Assembly: GCA_040388665.1 (NCBI GenBank)
Contig: JAZKBL010000012.1
Span: forward strand, 62,001-126,000
Direction: 5' to 3'
DNA length: 64,000 nucleotides
Origin: DAHVFY01 sp040388665
Lineage (GTDB): Bacteria; Chlamydiota; Chlamydiia; Chlamydiales; Rhabdochlamydiaceae
Translations under genes and position numbers: made by a program
Part shown: positions 51,151-58,743 of the stretch, in pieces
How positions within the stretch are numbered: the first letter of the stretch is position 1
Layout of the letters: every line of letters begins with the position of its first letter
The notes under the pieces: generated by a model
What the model was told of the DNA's origin: nothing
Seen by the model: only the letters and a program-made list of their open reading frames with translations
The model's database searches: none

Positions 51151-52125
51151 TTATTTTTCTGAAGGCACCGCTAATTCTCTTTTTTTATCAACAACAGCCT
51201 CACCGCCGCACTCTACTCTTTCAATTTTCCCTTCGCATACCTTCAGATGAACATAGATATCAGAGGGAGCATTTAAACTATCACCCTGTCTGAAAAGCAA
51301 CTTATGTTCTGAGCTAGATGGAAGCATTCCTTTCTCAAATAAATAACACGCAAGAGCGCCGTTAGAGGAGCCTGTTGCAGATTCTTCATCAATACCATGC
51401 AGTGGGGCAAAATTGCGACAATGAGCAATAGCCGCACTCCCTGGAAGATCTAAGGAAAAAACGTGCATGCCAATCGAGTCTGTTTTTTTATTAAGCTCTG
51501 ACATGAGTTTAAGGTTGGGTTTTAACGATTGAAGACACTTCTCATCCTGCACCTGAACAAAAATATCACGAAGACCTGTTGAGACAATCCGTGGGTGAAG
51601 CCCACCGGTACTAACAAAATCTCCGAGAATAGAAGTGATCTCAATCCCCCCGATTTCCTCTCCAAAAGCGGGTAAAGGTTGGCTCAAAAAGATCAAACGA
51701 TCTTTTAGAGTTACCTCACATTTTCCTGCCTTGGTATCCAGTGGATAAACTTTATCATCTGCTAATCCAAGCTGCCTTAGTACTCCAAATGCCGCCAATG
51801 TCGCATGACCGCAAAAATCAATAGGAGAAGTTGGTGTAAAATAAAGAGCTTTATATGGATGACTCCCTGCAAATGAAATAAAAACTGTTTCGGAAAAATT
51901 AAGTTCTTTTGCAATAGATTGCATTTGAGCTGGAGTAAACGGGTGTTCTTGATCCACAATGACAACGCCAGCGGGATTTCCCCCAAGAGAACCATGACAA
52001 AATGCTCTGGCAATATATGCAGTAAAACTCATACTTTCTTCATCCTCCTTATTTACAACTTTCTCATTTCCGCATAACGAAAAGGACACAGCACACAGAT
52101 AAACGATAACTGCCCAAACTCTCAT
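51151..52125 (-). CDS. PhzF-family isomerase-like protein with signal peptide, copy B
   Basis: It differs from copy A (41097) in a few residues. The interval 51486-52065 matches 41438-42017 base for base by eye, while both flanks differ. The same motifs are present (GGNPAGVV, FCGHATLAAFG, TGSSNGALACYLF). The ATG at 52125 follows AGAGGAGAAT and gives the signal peptide MRVWAVIVYLCAVSFSLCG. Redundancy and the identical core suggest recent duplication or gene conversion. Confidence 0.9.
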   Translation of the reverse strand: MRVWAVIVYLCAVSFSLCGNEKVVNKEDEESMSFTAYIARAFCHGSLGGNPAGVVIVDQEHPFTPAQMQSIAKELNFSETVFISFAGSHPYKALYFTPTSPIDFCGHATLAAFGVLRQLGLADDKVYPLDTKAGKCEVTLKDRLIFLSQPLPAFGEEIGGIEITSILGDFVSTGGLHPRIVSTGLRDIFVQVQDEKCLQSLKPNLKLMSELNKKTDSIGMHVFSLDLPGSAAIAHCRNFAPLHGIDEESATGSSNGALACYLFEKGMLPSSSEHKLLFRQGDSLNAPSDIYVHLKVCEGKIERVECGGEAVVDKKRELAVPSEK

Positions 52126-52383
52126 ATTCTCCTCTGAATTTTGGTGAAGAATACAGACTATCGTGGATTTTTTCAACCATAAGTAAGGAGCGTTGATTTA
52201 ATTATCGTTCAATTCTACTGGTCTCATTCATTTTGCGTCAGTCTTAATTGGCCAAGCGCGTAAAATTTGCGTAATCCTATTCTGCAATTGACATATGTCA
52301 AATATGCTGGTACAAGGAAATGGGATGACCTGTTGGATAGTGAGCTTTTCTAGAGAAGCAGCAAAGCCGTACGAAAAACTTAA

Positions 52384-52506
52384 AAGAAGCAGCCTAGGCC
52401 GTCCATTAATGACGTAATCGATTTGCTCGTGCTTGATCTTCAAAAAAACGGCCCACAGCTTTCCGACTGGCCACACTTTGGAGTATTAGCAACAGAGCAT
52501 TTTTGG
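52384..52506 (+). pseudogene. remnant of a RelE/HigB-like toxin gene
   Basis: An open stretch after a stop reads INDVIDLLVLDLQKNGPQLS then DWPHFGVLA, similar to the N-terminal helix of RelE-type toxins paired with XRE antitoxins of the kind that follows. No ATG and no catalytic C-terminal part remain; a frame change joins it to the antitoxin. Weak evidence. Confidence 0.35.
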
Positions 52507-52775
52507 AAAAGTATGGCGAATCTGATTCTATCCCCTGGGAAGATCTCACCAAAGACCGCATAGCCAAGTACAAAAAATCTGGCTTGGCACTTCGTGGAGC
52601 TAGATACCGCGAAAGCATCTCTCAAAAAGAGCTCGCTAAGCGCACCGGCATTAACCAAGAAAACATCTCTCGCATGGAAAACGGGAAAAGAGCCACCGGC
52701 GAACAAGTCGCTAAAAAACTCGCCAAAGTCCTCCGCATTAACTTTGAACTGCTAACAAACAATGGTCAAAAATGA
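52503..52775 (+). CDS. XRE-family antitoxin-like regulator
   Basis: 90 residues. The helix-turn-helix is SQKELAKRTGINQENISRME followed by NGKRATG, typical of antitoxins that repress their own operon. The TTG at 52503 begins MEKYGESDSIPWEDL. The partner toxin just upstream is only a remnant, so the gene is an orphan. The last 22 codons recur as a fragment at 58674. Confidence 0.75.
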   Translation: MEKYGESDSIPWEDLTKDRIAKYKKSGLALRGARYRESISQKELAKRTGINQENISRMENGKRATGEQVAKKLAKVLRINFELLTNNGQK

Positions 52776-52796
52776 AAAATTCTGTTCGTATTGTAA

Positions 52797-53132
52797 TCAT
52801 AGTGATTTCCCCTTCCTTCGGGGCCTTCTTCTAATGGGGGTTTCGTAAAGTCTACTACGAAGATCTTCAGGAACTGCTTCGTAAGCTTTTTTCAAAAAAG
52901 CTTTCAACTCGGCTAAAAATGGATATCTGGGATTGAATTGATAAAGTTGTGTTTTTCCTTGAGCCTGCCTCACTAAAATCCCACCCTGCTCTAACCGTCC
53001 TAATGCAATCTGGATGCTATATAAAGGAATGCTCAGCTCTCTGCTCATCTGAATAGCGTAACTTTTCTCATTGGCAGGCAAATAAAAGAGAATCTTCTCA
53101 ATCACCACATTACCAAATAGCTTTTCAAGCAT
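52797..53132 (-). CDS. winged-helix regulator, ArsR-like
   Basis: A small winged-helix protein: helix-turn-helix YAIQMSRELSIPLYSIQIAL, then a wing (RQAQGKTQLYQFNPRYPF). The C-terminal tail is basic (RRRPRRKGKSL). The ATG at 53132 is preferred over a TTG three codons earlier. Regulated genes are not evident; AbiEi or the adjacent TA genes are candidates. Confidence 0.7.
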   Translation of the reverse strand: MLEKLFGNVVIEKILFYLPANEKSYAIQMSRELSIPLYSIQIALGRLEQGGILVRQAQGKTQLYQFNPRYPFLAELKAFLKKAYEAVPEDLRSRLYETPIRRRPRRKGKSL

Positions 53133-53213
53133 AACAACCAATCTTTTTAGTCATATTACCAAAATTCTTGGTTATCAATAATAAAACAATTGAACCACCT
53201 CAAAATGAATATA

Positions 53214-53400
53214 TTAAGAAATTGACATTTGGAGATCGATCGAAGAAAGCCACGAAATTCTGTCCAGTGCAAGAATGAAGGGGGAGGCGATTGAGCCGGC
53301 TTCCATAAGGAACCAGATGACTCGATTGGAAAGTCTAAGACTTATGCACTTTGAGGAACATCAGCTGCGGCGTAGGTTTCATTTAGAATTCTTTACCATC
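53214..53400 (+). pseudogene. fragment resembling the N-terminus of a Fic protein
   Basis: After a stop the frame reads DIWRSIEESHEILSSARMKG then EAIEPASIRNQMTRLESLRL. The region resembles the N-terminal extension of Fic/DUF4172 proteins (ExxxSxxIEG, SVRxxI). No HxFx(D/E)GNGRxxR motif follows, so the catalytic part is lost. The end overlaps the GNAT gene on the other strand. Confidence 0.35.
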
Positions 53401-53801
53401 ATGATAATTTGAGGATGTGTTTTGCGAGTTTCTGCAATTCTCTCCTGTAAAAATAAAGGAGCTTGACTCTCTGGCACTTTTTTAAATCCAATCCGATTAT
53501 AAAAATCTTCAAGCCACTGATACGAAATACACCAACAAACATCGCGTTCAATCAAGAAGTTGACCTCATTTAAAATACGGGTTCCAACTCCTTGTCTTTG
53601 AAAAATTAGGGCAATCTGCATACCCCGCAATACAAAAATGTCTTCTTCTATCGAAATACGAGCTGCTCCGATAATACGATTTTGAGATATTGCACCGATA
53701 ACTCTATCTCCCTCTTCAATCTTTTTCAAATAGCCTACTGTGTTATAAAAATCCTGAACCTCCCCGTATTTTTCTTTAAGAAGAATATCGACAATAACCA
53801 T
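53379..53801 (-). CDS. GNAT-family acetyltransferase
   Basis: A compact GNAT: GDRVIGAISQNRIIGAARIS, then FVLRGMQIALIFQRQGVGTR as the acetyl-CoA loop (QRQGVG), then CISYQWLEDFYNRIGFKKVP. Start at 53801 immediately after the HigA-type stop; a TTG at 53810 overlaps it. It is part of the HigB-HigA transcript, a placement seen for acetyltransferase-toxin partners (e.g., GNAT toxins with XRE or RHH antitoxins), though here the HigA antitoxin already has its own toxin. Confidence 0.82.
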   Translation of the reverse strand: MVIVDILLKEKYGEVQDFYNTVGYLKKIEEGDRVIGAISQNRIIGAARISIEEDIFVLRGMQIALIFQRQGVGTRILNEVNFLIERDVCWCISYQWLEDFYNRIGFKKVPESQAPLFLQERIAETRKTHPQIIMMVKNSK

Positions 53802-53802
53802 G

Positions 53803-54105
53803 TTAGACAATCACTTTTGTTTTTCGTCTAACTCTAATCAAAGGACGGATTTTTAACTTTTGAGACCGAAGCGACCATAAGTCAACAGCCATTTGTGCAT
53901 TTAGCCAAAAGTCAGGTGTCGTCTCAAAAGCAGCAGCAAGCTTGAGTGCCATTTCAGGTGTAACACTCACCTTTTCATTTACAATTCGATTGATTACTTT
54001 GTAATCACAGCCCAGATGCTCGGCAAGTTCCTTCTGCGTTAACCCCAACGGTTTCAAAAATTCCTCGCTCAGGATCTCCCCTGGCGTTGTCGGCTTCCTC
54101 TTCAT
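53803..54105 (-). CDS. higA: HigA-type antitoxin
   Basis: 100 residues from the ATG at 54105, with GAGGAGGGG upstream. The XRE helix-turn-helix is LTQKELAEHLGCDYKVINRI and the N-terminal PGEILSEEFLKPLGL is characteristic of HigA. It neutralises HigB and represses the operon. It lies 10 bases after higB, in the higBA gene order with the toxin first. The C-terminal tail is Arg/Lys-rich. Confidence 0.92.
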   Translation of the reverse strand: MKRKPTTPGEILSEEFLKPLGLTQKELAEHLGCDYKVINRIVNEKVSVTPEMALKLAAAFETTPDFWLNAQMAVDLWSLRSQKLKIRPLIRVRRKTKVIV

Positions 54106-54115
54106 AATCCCCTCC

Positions 54116-54403
54116 TCAATGATAATCAATAATTCGCACGTCATAAGGCTGATTATCCCAACGAAATACAATCCGCCATTGCTCATTGATCCGAATGCTA
54201 TAACATCCTTTTAAATCTCCGCTTAAAGCCTCCAACCGATTACCTGGAGGACTTCGCAGGTCCTTTAACTCGCACGCATAGTACAACATATCAAGCTTTC
54301 GTCGCACAATCGCCCGGATACTTGCCCATCCCTTCCTCGAAGGAGCTCTTCCGCTCTTAAAAAAGACCTCGAAATCTTCATCTTGAAAAGACCGTATGAC
54401 CAT
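54116..54403 (-). CDS. higB: HigB-type RelE-fold toxin
   Basis: A 95-residue RelE-fold mRNA interferase: FEVFFKSGRAPSRKGW, then RRKLDMLYYACELKDLRSPP (LxxLRxPPGNRLEAL motif), SIRINEQWRIVFRW and VRIIDYH. HigB cuts mRNA on the ribosome when HigA is degraded. The first gene of the operon, starting at 54403; the palindromic operator at 54427 lies directly upstream. It appears intact. Confidence 0.93.
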   Translation of the reverse strand: MVIRSFQDEDFEVFFKSGRAPSRKGWASIRAIVRRKLDMLYYACELKDLRSPPGNRLEALSGDLKGCYSIRINEQWRIVFRWDNQPYDVRIIDYH

Positions 54404-54426
54404 CTTCAATCGCCCATTAAGCTATA

Positions 54427-54467
54427 TATACCTCAACAAGGTATACTACACAATAGATAATTTTCAA
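54427..54467 (-). promoter_or_regulatory. higBA promoter and palindromic operator
   Basis: TATACCT-five bases-AGGTATA (54427-54445) is a perfect 7-bp palindrome that covers the -10 (TATACC on the minus strand). TTGAAA 16 bases upstream (54462-54467 as TTTCAA) is the -35. This is the expected autoregulation site for HigA. Confidence 0.7.
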
Positions 54468-54540
54468 GAAAAAAATTAGATAGAACGACAAGAAAGCTCA
54501 CGACTTAACGAAATGGAGGGTACCCCCAATTGGAGCCCGA

Positions 54541-54612
54541 GTCAAATTTCAAAGATCTTCAAATAACACAGTGTGGGCAACACGGGCTATTCAAAGATCT
54601 TTGAAATTTGAC
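54541..54612. repeat. 72-bp inverted repeat beside the att copy
   Basis: GTCAAATTTCAAAGATCTT at 54541 pairs with its complement ending at 54612. The centre (ACACAGTGTGGGCAACAC) also folds. It directly precedes the partial tRNA copy, where an attachment site or recombination element could lie. A TGACCGG..ACCCGCATCAAATTT string at 57433 is similar. Confidence 0.6.
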
Positions 54613-54623
54613 CGGGATACGAT

Positions 54624-54674
54624 TGGGGGCGGTGTGACTCGAACACACGGACTCCGAAGAGGAGGGATTTACAG
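54624..54674 (-). other. attachment-site-like copy of the 3' part of tRNA-Tyr
   Basis: 51 bases identical to 59358-59408, that is the T-arm, variable arm and anticodon side of tRNA-Tyr up to GTA, after which similarity fades. There is no 5' half, so it is not a tRNA. A direct duplication of a tRNA 3' end is the classic mark left by tyrosine-recombinase integration and defines a 4.7-kb interval up to the intact gene. Confidence 0.8.
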
Positions 54675-54787
54675 CCCTTGAAAATCAATAAGTTACAACG
54701 AGCTACGCAACTTAACAGTAAGGCAATCAAAAAGATACATTAAAAAGTTTTTGGTAATTTCCTGTGAAAAATCGCCAATCCTTTTTT

Positions 54788-55000
54788 TCATTTGCACCAC
54801 TGATGCACCAAATACTCTTCTCTTACAAAATCATGCGCACGCGAACATATCCTTAAAATAAGCTGTTCATTTGTTGACAAGGTGACCTTGTAAACGACTG
54901 CCACCATCGGCGTCTTGATGGTCGATGCGCTCAAAAATTGCACTTTAAAAATGCAGCCTCTACCGATGCAAAAGGATAAGACGATCCGCCTTGCTCTCAC
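54788..55000 (-). pseudogene. fragment resembling a phosphotransferase (APH-like) N-terminus
   Basis: Seventy residues with MVAVVYKVTLSTNEQLILRI and HDFVREEYLVHQW resemble the nucleotide-binding N-lobe of aminoglycoside/choline kinase-like proteins (YKV...LILKI, E in REEYL). The catalytic lobe is absent and the start is arbitrary. Recognition is tentative. Confidence 0.35.
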
Positions 55001-55046
55001 GCTTTATTATCTTTAGCAATCATCCAGCGGTCTTTAAAAATATCTT

Positions 55047-56285
55047 TTATTCCCAGGTTACATCAACCCCGGCTTTGACATTCCCCTTCATCTTTCCAAA
55101 TCGATCCTTCTTTGTCGTTGTCTCAAGTTTGTAGGTTACGGAATTTGTTTTGTTCTTAGCAGAATATTTTACAATGTGCTCTTCTTCTGACCCAGATATT
55201 CTTGTCTCTTCCGAAACCGTTTCTTTGTAATTGTTATTTTTAGGAGCAGTAAGACAATTTTCATCCAAGGAATCAAAACAAGGATGGTTTGTCGCACTGT
55301 CTTTACAAACGGAGTTATCGGCTTTTTTTAGCTCCGGTTCCGTTAAGCGCTTTGAAATTATTTCATTCTCAACTGTTTGATTTCCTTCCGCATCGCCAAT
55401 GTAAATCATTTTATTCGGGTAATCGATATATAAGATTCGGCCTTCCAAGAAGTTCATCCCCAAAACGCCATCGATTTCATGCAGCTCGGAAGTGATGTCA
55501 TAAAGATAAAGATCCGATCTCCCAAAATCTTTCCCCGCTATAACAAATTTTTCTGAAGTGAATATTGGCATACCATACTGACTTTTGCAGGCGTCTGTGC
55601 CTTCTACGACGCGTGAGGCTCTTAATAAAGAAACTGTGGACCCTGTGTCCAAGGAAAGTCGGATCTGTCCAATATCTGTATCGATATTCAAAAGCAATCC
55701 AGTTCTTCCTGTATTAAAAGGAACAACGAGATATTTTTCAGGAAAAAATCCACGCTTTATCAACACATCAAGATTATTACTTTCCAATATAAAAAGGTTA
55801 TGAAAATCTAATAACAGACTCATCTTTTCCAAGATTCCTCTACCTATCACCCCATTTTTATCATTAACAAGCTCCAAATCACTCATATTTGTATAAAGCG
55901 TGGTATTTTTTATAAAACCTTCATCAAGTTGTTTTACAACTACATTAGAAAACACACTATTTCCAACAACAACTTTTGAAATTAAATAAGCATTAGAATC
56001 ATAACTATTTCCCTTTCCATCCCTTCCGACTAAGACACCAACCGGTTGCTTATCCAAACAATCCAAGATCTCCTCAGATAAAGTTAATTGAAATTTCGAA
56101 CCATAATCCACATCCAATAAAAATTTAACTCCTTGAATTTCGACATCAATTGAGGGTGTTTTTGCCCGACTCATTTTCATAGGAACTATCTGCCTTCCCG
56201 AATCTTTGACACATAGAAACCAGATAAAACTTCCAATTACTCCTACAAATAAGGTGATAGCAAAGAAACGAGGAATCCGATTCAC
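55047..56285 (-). CDS. membrane-anchored two-lobe aspartyl protease-like protein (retropepsin-type)
   Basis: An N-terminal anchor (FFAITLFVGVIGSFIWFLCV) is followed by two pepsin-fold lobes. The second has a good active site, LSLDTGSTVSLL, with VLGMNFLEGRILYIDY. The first is degenerate, LLDVDYGSKFQLTL, with VIGRGILEKMSLLLDF. These match bacterial Asp_protease_2-type proteins. The last 60 residues (TTKKDRFGKMKGNVKAGVDV) form a beta-rich tail that resembles the end of the next gene. The stop codon of the upstream gene overlaps its start by four bases, so the pair is co-translated. Confidence 0.75.
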   Translation of the reverse strand: MNRIPRFFAITLFVGVIGSFIWFLCVKDSGRQIVPMKMSRAKTPSIDVEIQGVKFLLDVDYGSKFQLTLSEEILDCLDKQPVGVLVGRDGKGNSYDSNAYLISKVVVGNSVFSNVVVKQLDEGFIKNTTLYTNMSDLELVNDKNGVIGRGILEKMSLLLDFHNLFILESNNLDVLIKRGFFPEKYLVVPFNTGRTGLLLNIDTDIGQIRLSLDTGSTVSLLRASRVVEGTDACKSQYGMPIFTSEKFVIAGKDFGRSDLYLYDITSELHEIDGVLGMNFLEGRILYIDYPNKMIYIGDAEGNQTVENEIISKRLTEPELKKADNSVCKDSATNHPCFDSLDENCLTAPKNNNYKETVSEETRISGSEEEHIVKYSAKNKTNSVTYKLETTTKKDRFGKMKGNVKAGVDVTWE

Positions 56286-57327
56286 CAGTCGACCTCGAAC
56301 GTTGTCTTAATTTGTCCAGATGTGTTCCCCTCACTGTCTTTTTCTACTTTACCAGAAAATCCTCCTGAGAATTCAACGCCATTTTCCGTTCTGTCTCTAA
56401 CTTCGATACTAGCTTCAACTGATTTATTCCCATCTATATCTTGCGTTGCAGATACCTCGGCATGCCCTTTGCACAAAATACTGGAATCTTCTTTCAAAAT
56501 GTTTGCCCAGTTGTATTCAATCGAAGAATCGAATTGGACAATTGAAAACAATCCATTGGAGCAATTTCTCTGTTCAGCCAGATAATACTGTCCATAAATC
56601 AGCCCCTGCGGTTGAAAAAGAAGCGTCAACTGCGGTCCTAGAGCACCTTCGATCCTGGTAAAATTGGACAATTCGATAGCTAGAGTCCCAAATTCACCGC
56701 ATAAAACGAAAGGAATCGAATCTCTGGAATTCGAATAATCATCTTCTACTTTACTGACAACAATCTCTAATAAGCCTGGATCGCTCAGCCGCGTAAGATA
56801 CAAATGTCCTATAGGGTTTTCTTGGTTTAGAATCACAAAATCAAATAACCCACAACCATCTCCAAACGGGATGAAAAGAGGATTTTCGATATGATACTTG
56901 GAAGCAATCAAGGAAATGCCTCTATCGCACGTTTCAGCATAAAAATGCGCATACAGATCTTTAAGTGCTCTATAATACACATATCCTTCCTGATGCGACC
57001 CGATTCCCTGCAAACACACGATATCTGCATCAGACCCCAGTATCTCCTCAGAAATATTTTGATCCACCTTCACTGTAGCATTGAAAAGGGTAAACTGACT
57101 TTTTTCGGCCACTCTTTCTTCAGCATCTCCCTCCAAATAGGCATAAGAATGCACATGTACTTCCAGTCTTTTGTCTAAAAAACATTGGTAGGAATCATCA
57201 AACATCGATTCTTCTTCAACCCCGCTACATACAATATTAGAAACCATCTCATCAACTTGTACAGAGTGTGCTAACAATGTGCGTCCGGTAACGAGCAATC
57301 CAAAAAAATAACTGAAGATTTCATCAT
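56282..57327 (-). CDS. exported EEP-like (endonuclease/exonuclease/phosphatase-fold) protein, frameshifted in the signal peptide
   Basis: The middle resembles a degenerate EEP fold (ADIVCLQGIG as DxxxLQE, DRGISLIASKY, PFVLCGEFGTL as GDFN-like), without a clear catalytic His. A beta-rich tail with EFSGGFSGKVEKDSEG ends the protein. The ATG at 57327 with GAGGAGTT upstream opens MMKSSVIF, but seven T (57302-57308) put the rest out of frame. With eight T it would read MMKSSVIFFGLLVTGRTLLA, an ideal signal peptide. Without frameshifting, translation could begin only after the tract. Either phase variation or sequencing error. Confidence 0.6.
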
Positions 57328-57461
57328 AACTCCTCTTTTCTTGAAAATCCTAGCACCTTAAATAAATTCGTGCAAAAACAAAATTGCCACCTGATCCACC
57401 CTGTAGGATCATCGATGAGGAATTAAGACTTTTGACCGGAACCCGCATCAAATTTAATTTC

Positions 57462-57491
57462 TTGACAAATCGAGTGGTTTTTTTGTATAAA
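57462..57491 (+). promoter_or_regulatory. sigma-70-type promoter for abiEi-like gene
   Basis: TTGACA at 57462 and TATAAA at 57486, 18 bases apart. CCCTTAAATATTAGGG at 57493-57508 is a near-palindrome just before the start codon and may be the AbiEi operator. Confidence 0.65.
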
Positions 57492-57513
57492 ACCCTTAAA
57501 TATTAGGGGATAT

Positions 57514-58272
57514 ATGAAGATGCCGGAGTCAGAACTCTTTGAGATAGCGGAAAGTCAGCAGGGGTATTTCACCTTTCAACAGGCTGTTACTGCTGGGTTT
57601 AGTGATAAAAATCATGCTTATCACGTCAAATCAGGTGACTGGGTCAAAGTTTTTAGGGGTATCTATCGGCTTGCTAAATATCCGGTAGGGGAAAGGGAAG
57701 AACTTGTTCTTTGGTTCCTCTGGTCTAGAAATCGATCAAATGTTCCCCAAGGGGTATATTCTCATTATACAGCTCTTGATCTCTATGAGCTTTCAGATTA
57801 CATGCCATCAAAATTACACATGACCGTTCCAATGGGATTTAGAAGAATGGCAAAAATTCCTGAGGTTTTAGTTTTACATAGAGAACAGTTGCAAGCCAAT
57901 GAGATTGTGATGCAACAAGGTTATAAAATCACCACCCCTTTGAAAACCTTGATTGATGTGCTAAATGATGGTGTGCTAGCGGAGGATCTACTAGTGCAGG
58001 CTGTTCAGGATGCTAAGAAAAAGAGACTAATCACGAAACATGCTATTGAAACCAATAAAAGATGTCCTGCTAAAATCGCTGAAAGGCTCCTAAAAATAAT
58101 GGAAGAGCCGACTACCCTTCCACTACCACCAGAGGGATGGAATGTAAAATTTGCTTTGTTAGCAAAAGAATGCGGAATCAATGAATCATTAGACCGAGCT
58201 ATGGAAAGCGTTGAGGAATTTTATCAGAAGGCCGTAGTTAAAAATTTTCTAAGCGACGTATTGCTGCCTTAA
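57514..58272 (+). CDS. AbiEi-type antitoxin/transcriptional regulator
   Basis: 252 residues with the AbiEi layout: an N-terminal winged helix (GYFTFQQAVTAGFSDKNHAY, then WVKVFRGIYRLAKYP), followed by the dimer domain with VYSHYTALDLYEL and ITTPLKTLIDVL. These proteins repress their operon and counter the nucleotidyltransferase toxin AbiEii, giving phage abortive infection. No AbiEii gene follows; the 3' end instead overlaps a phage terminase stump. So the toxin half has been lost, or the gene is solitary. RBS TAGGGG. Confidence 0.82.
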   Translation: MKMPESELFEIAESQQGYFTFQQAVTAGFSDKNHAYHVKSGDWVKVFRGIYRLAKYPVGEREELVLWFLWSRNRSNVPQGVYSHYTALDLYELSDYMPSKLHMTVPMGFRRMAKIPEVLVLHREQLQANEIVMQQGYKITTPLKTLIDVLNDGVLAEDLLVQAVQDAKKKRLITKHAIETNKRCPAKIAERLLKIMEEPTTLPLPPEGWNVKFALLAKECGINESLDRAMESVEEFYQKAVVKNFLSDVLLP

Positions 58273-58489
58273 ATTTCTCCACTCTTCAGCCGATAATCCT
58301 TTACTTGCTAGCTTCCCCATGCCTACGGCTAACATTCTAAAAGCATCTGCACCGTGGCTAGCGAAATTGTGTAGAGGCTGTCTAGACCAGCACCCTAGTC
58401 GGTCGTTCCATTGCTTTTTGTAGCTTTCTAAGGCTGTGATTCCCTTAGCACACTTGATCTCATCAAACCAGCAGCTTTTAAAGAGATTG
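58249..58489 (-). pseudogene. C-terminal fragment of phage terminase large subunit
   Basis: About 79 codons read CWFDEIKCAKGITALESYKK then QPLHNFASHGADAFRMLAVG and end in a normal stop. WFD..KC..GI.AL..Y and PLHxxASHxADAFR are hallmarks of the nuclease end of the phage terminase large subunit. The ATPase part is gone. It overlaps the AbiEi gene end on the opposite strand. It shows that a prophage once occupied the locus. Confidence 0.75.
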
Positions 58490-58600
58490 ATTCCGATCTG
58501 AACCAGGCATTAATGGTCGTAGAAGACAACAAGAAAATCATCGGCACCTGTCATCTGACCTACATACCCTCGATTACTTTCCAAGGCGGAAAAAGATTAA
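58489..58600 (+). pseudogene. GNAT acetyltransferase fragment
   Basis: The stretch reads LNQALMVVEDNKKIIGTCHL then TYIPSITFQGGKR, typical of a GNAT central strand pair (VVEDxxKIIGTxxLTxIP). No start and no acetyl-CoA loop remain; it runs into a half MITE. Confidence 0.6.
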
Positions 58601-58605
58601 ATATT

Positions 58606-58679
58606 AGAGTTCTTCTAAAACTTCGGTAATTTTGGGAAGCTAAAATTTGTGAAGCTAAAAATAGACATGTCGGGAACAA
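58606..58679. repeat. half copy of the 16934 MITE
   Basis: AGAGTTCTTCTAAAA...TAGACATGTCGGGAACAA matches 16934-17007 with a few differences; the right half is missing and sequence passes directly into an XRE gene tail through the shared string GAACAA. Confidence 0.8.
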
Positions 58680-58742
58680 GTTGCTAAAAAGCTCGCCAAA
58701 GTTCTCCGCATTGATGTTGCATTATTGACAGATGACATCTAA
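58674..58742 (+). pseudogene. 3' fragment of an XRE antitoxin gene
   Basis: EQVAKKLAKVLRIDVALLTD (then DI, stop) matches the C-terminus of the XRE gene at 52503 (EQVAKKLAKVLRI). The rest of the gene is absent. Confidence 0.75.
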
Positions 58743-58743
58743 G

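Noticed and set aside
54624..54720. A second tRNA-Tyr gene
   Set aside because: Only the 3' half is present; D-arm and acceptor 5' strand are missing.
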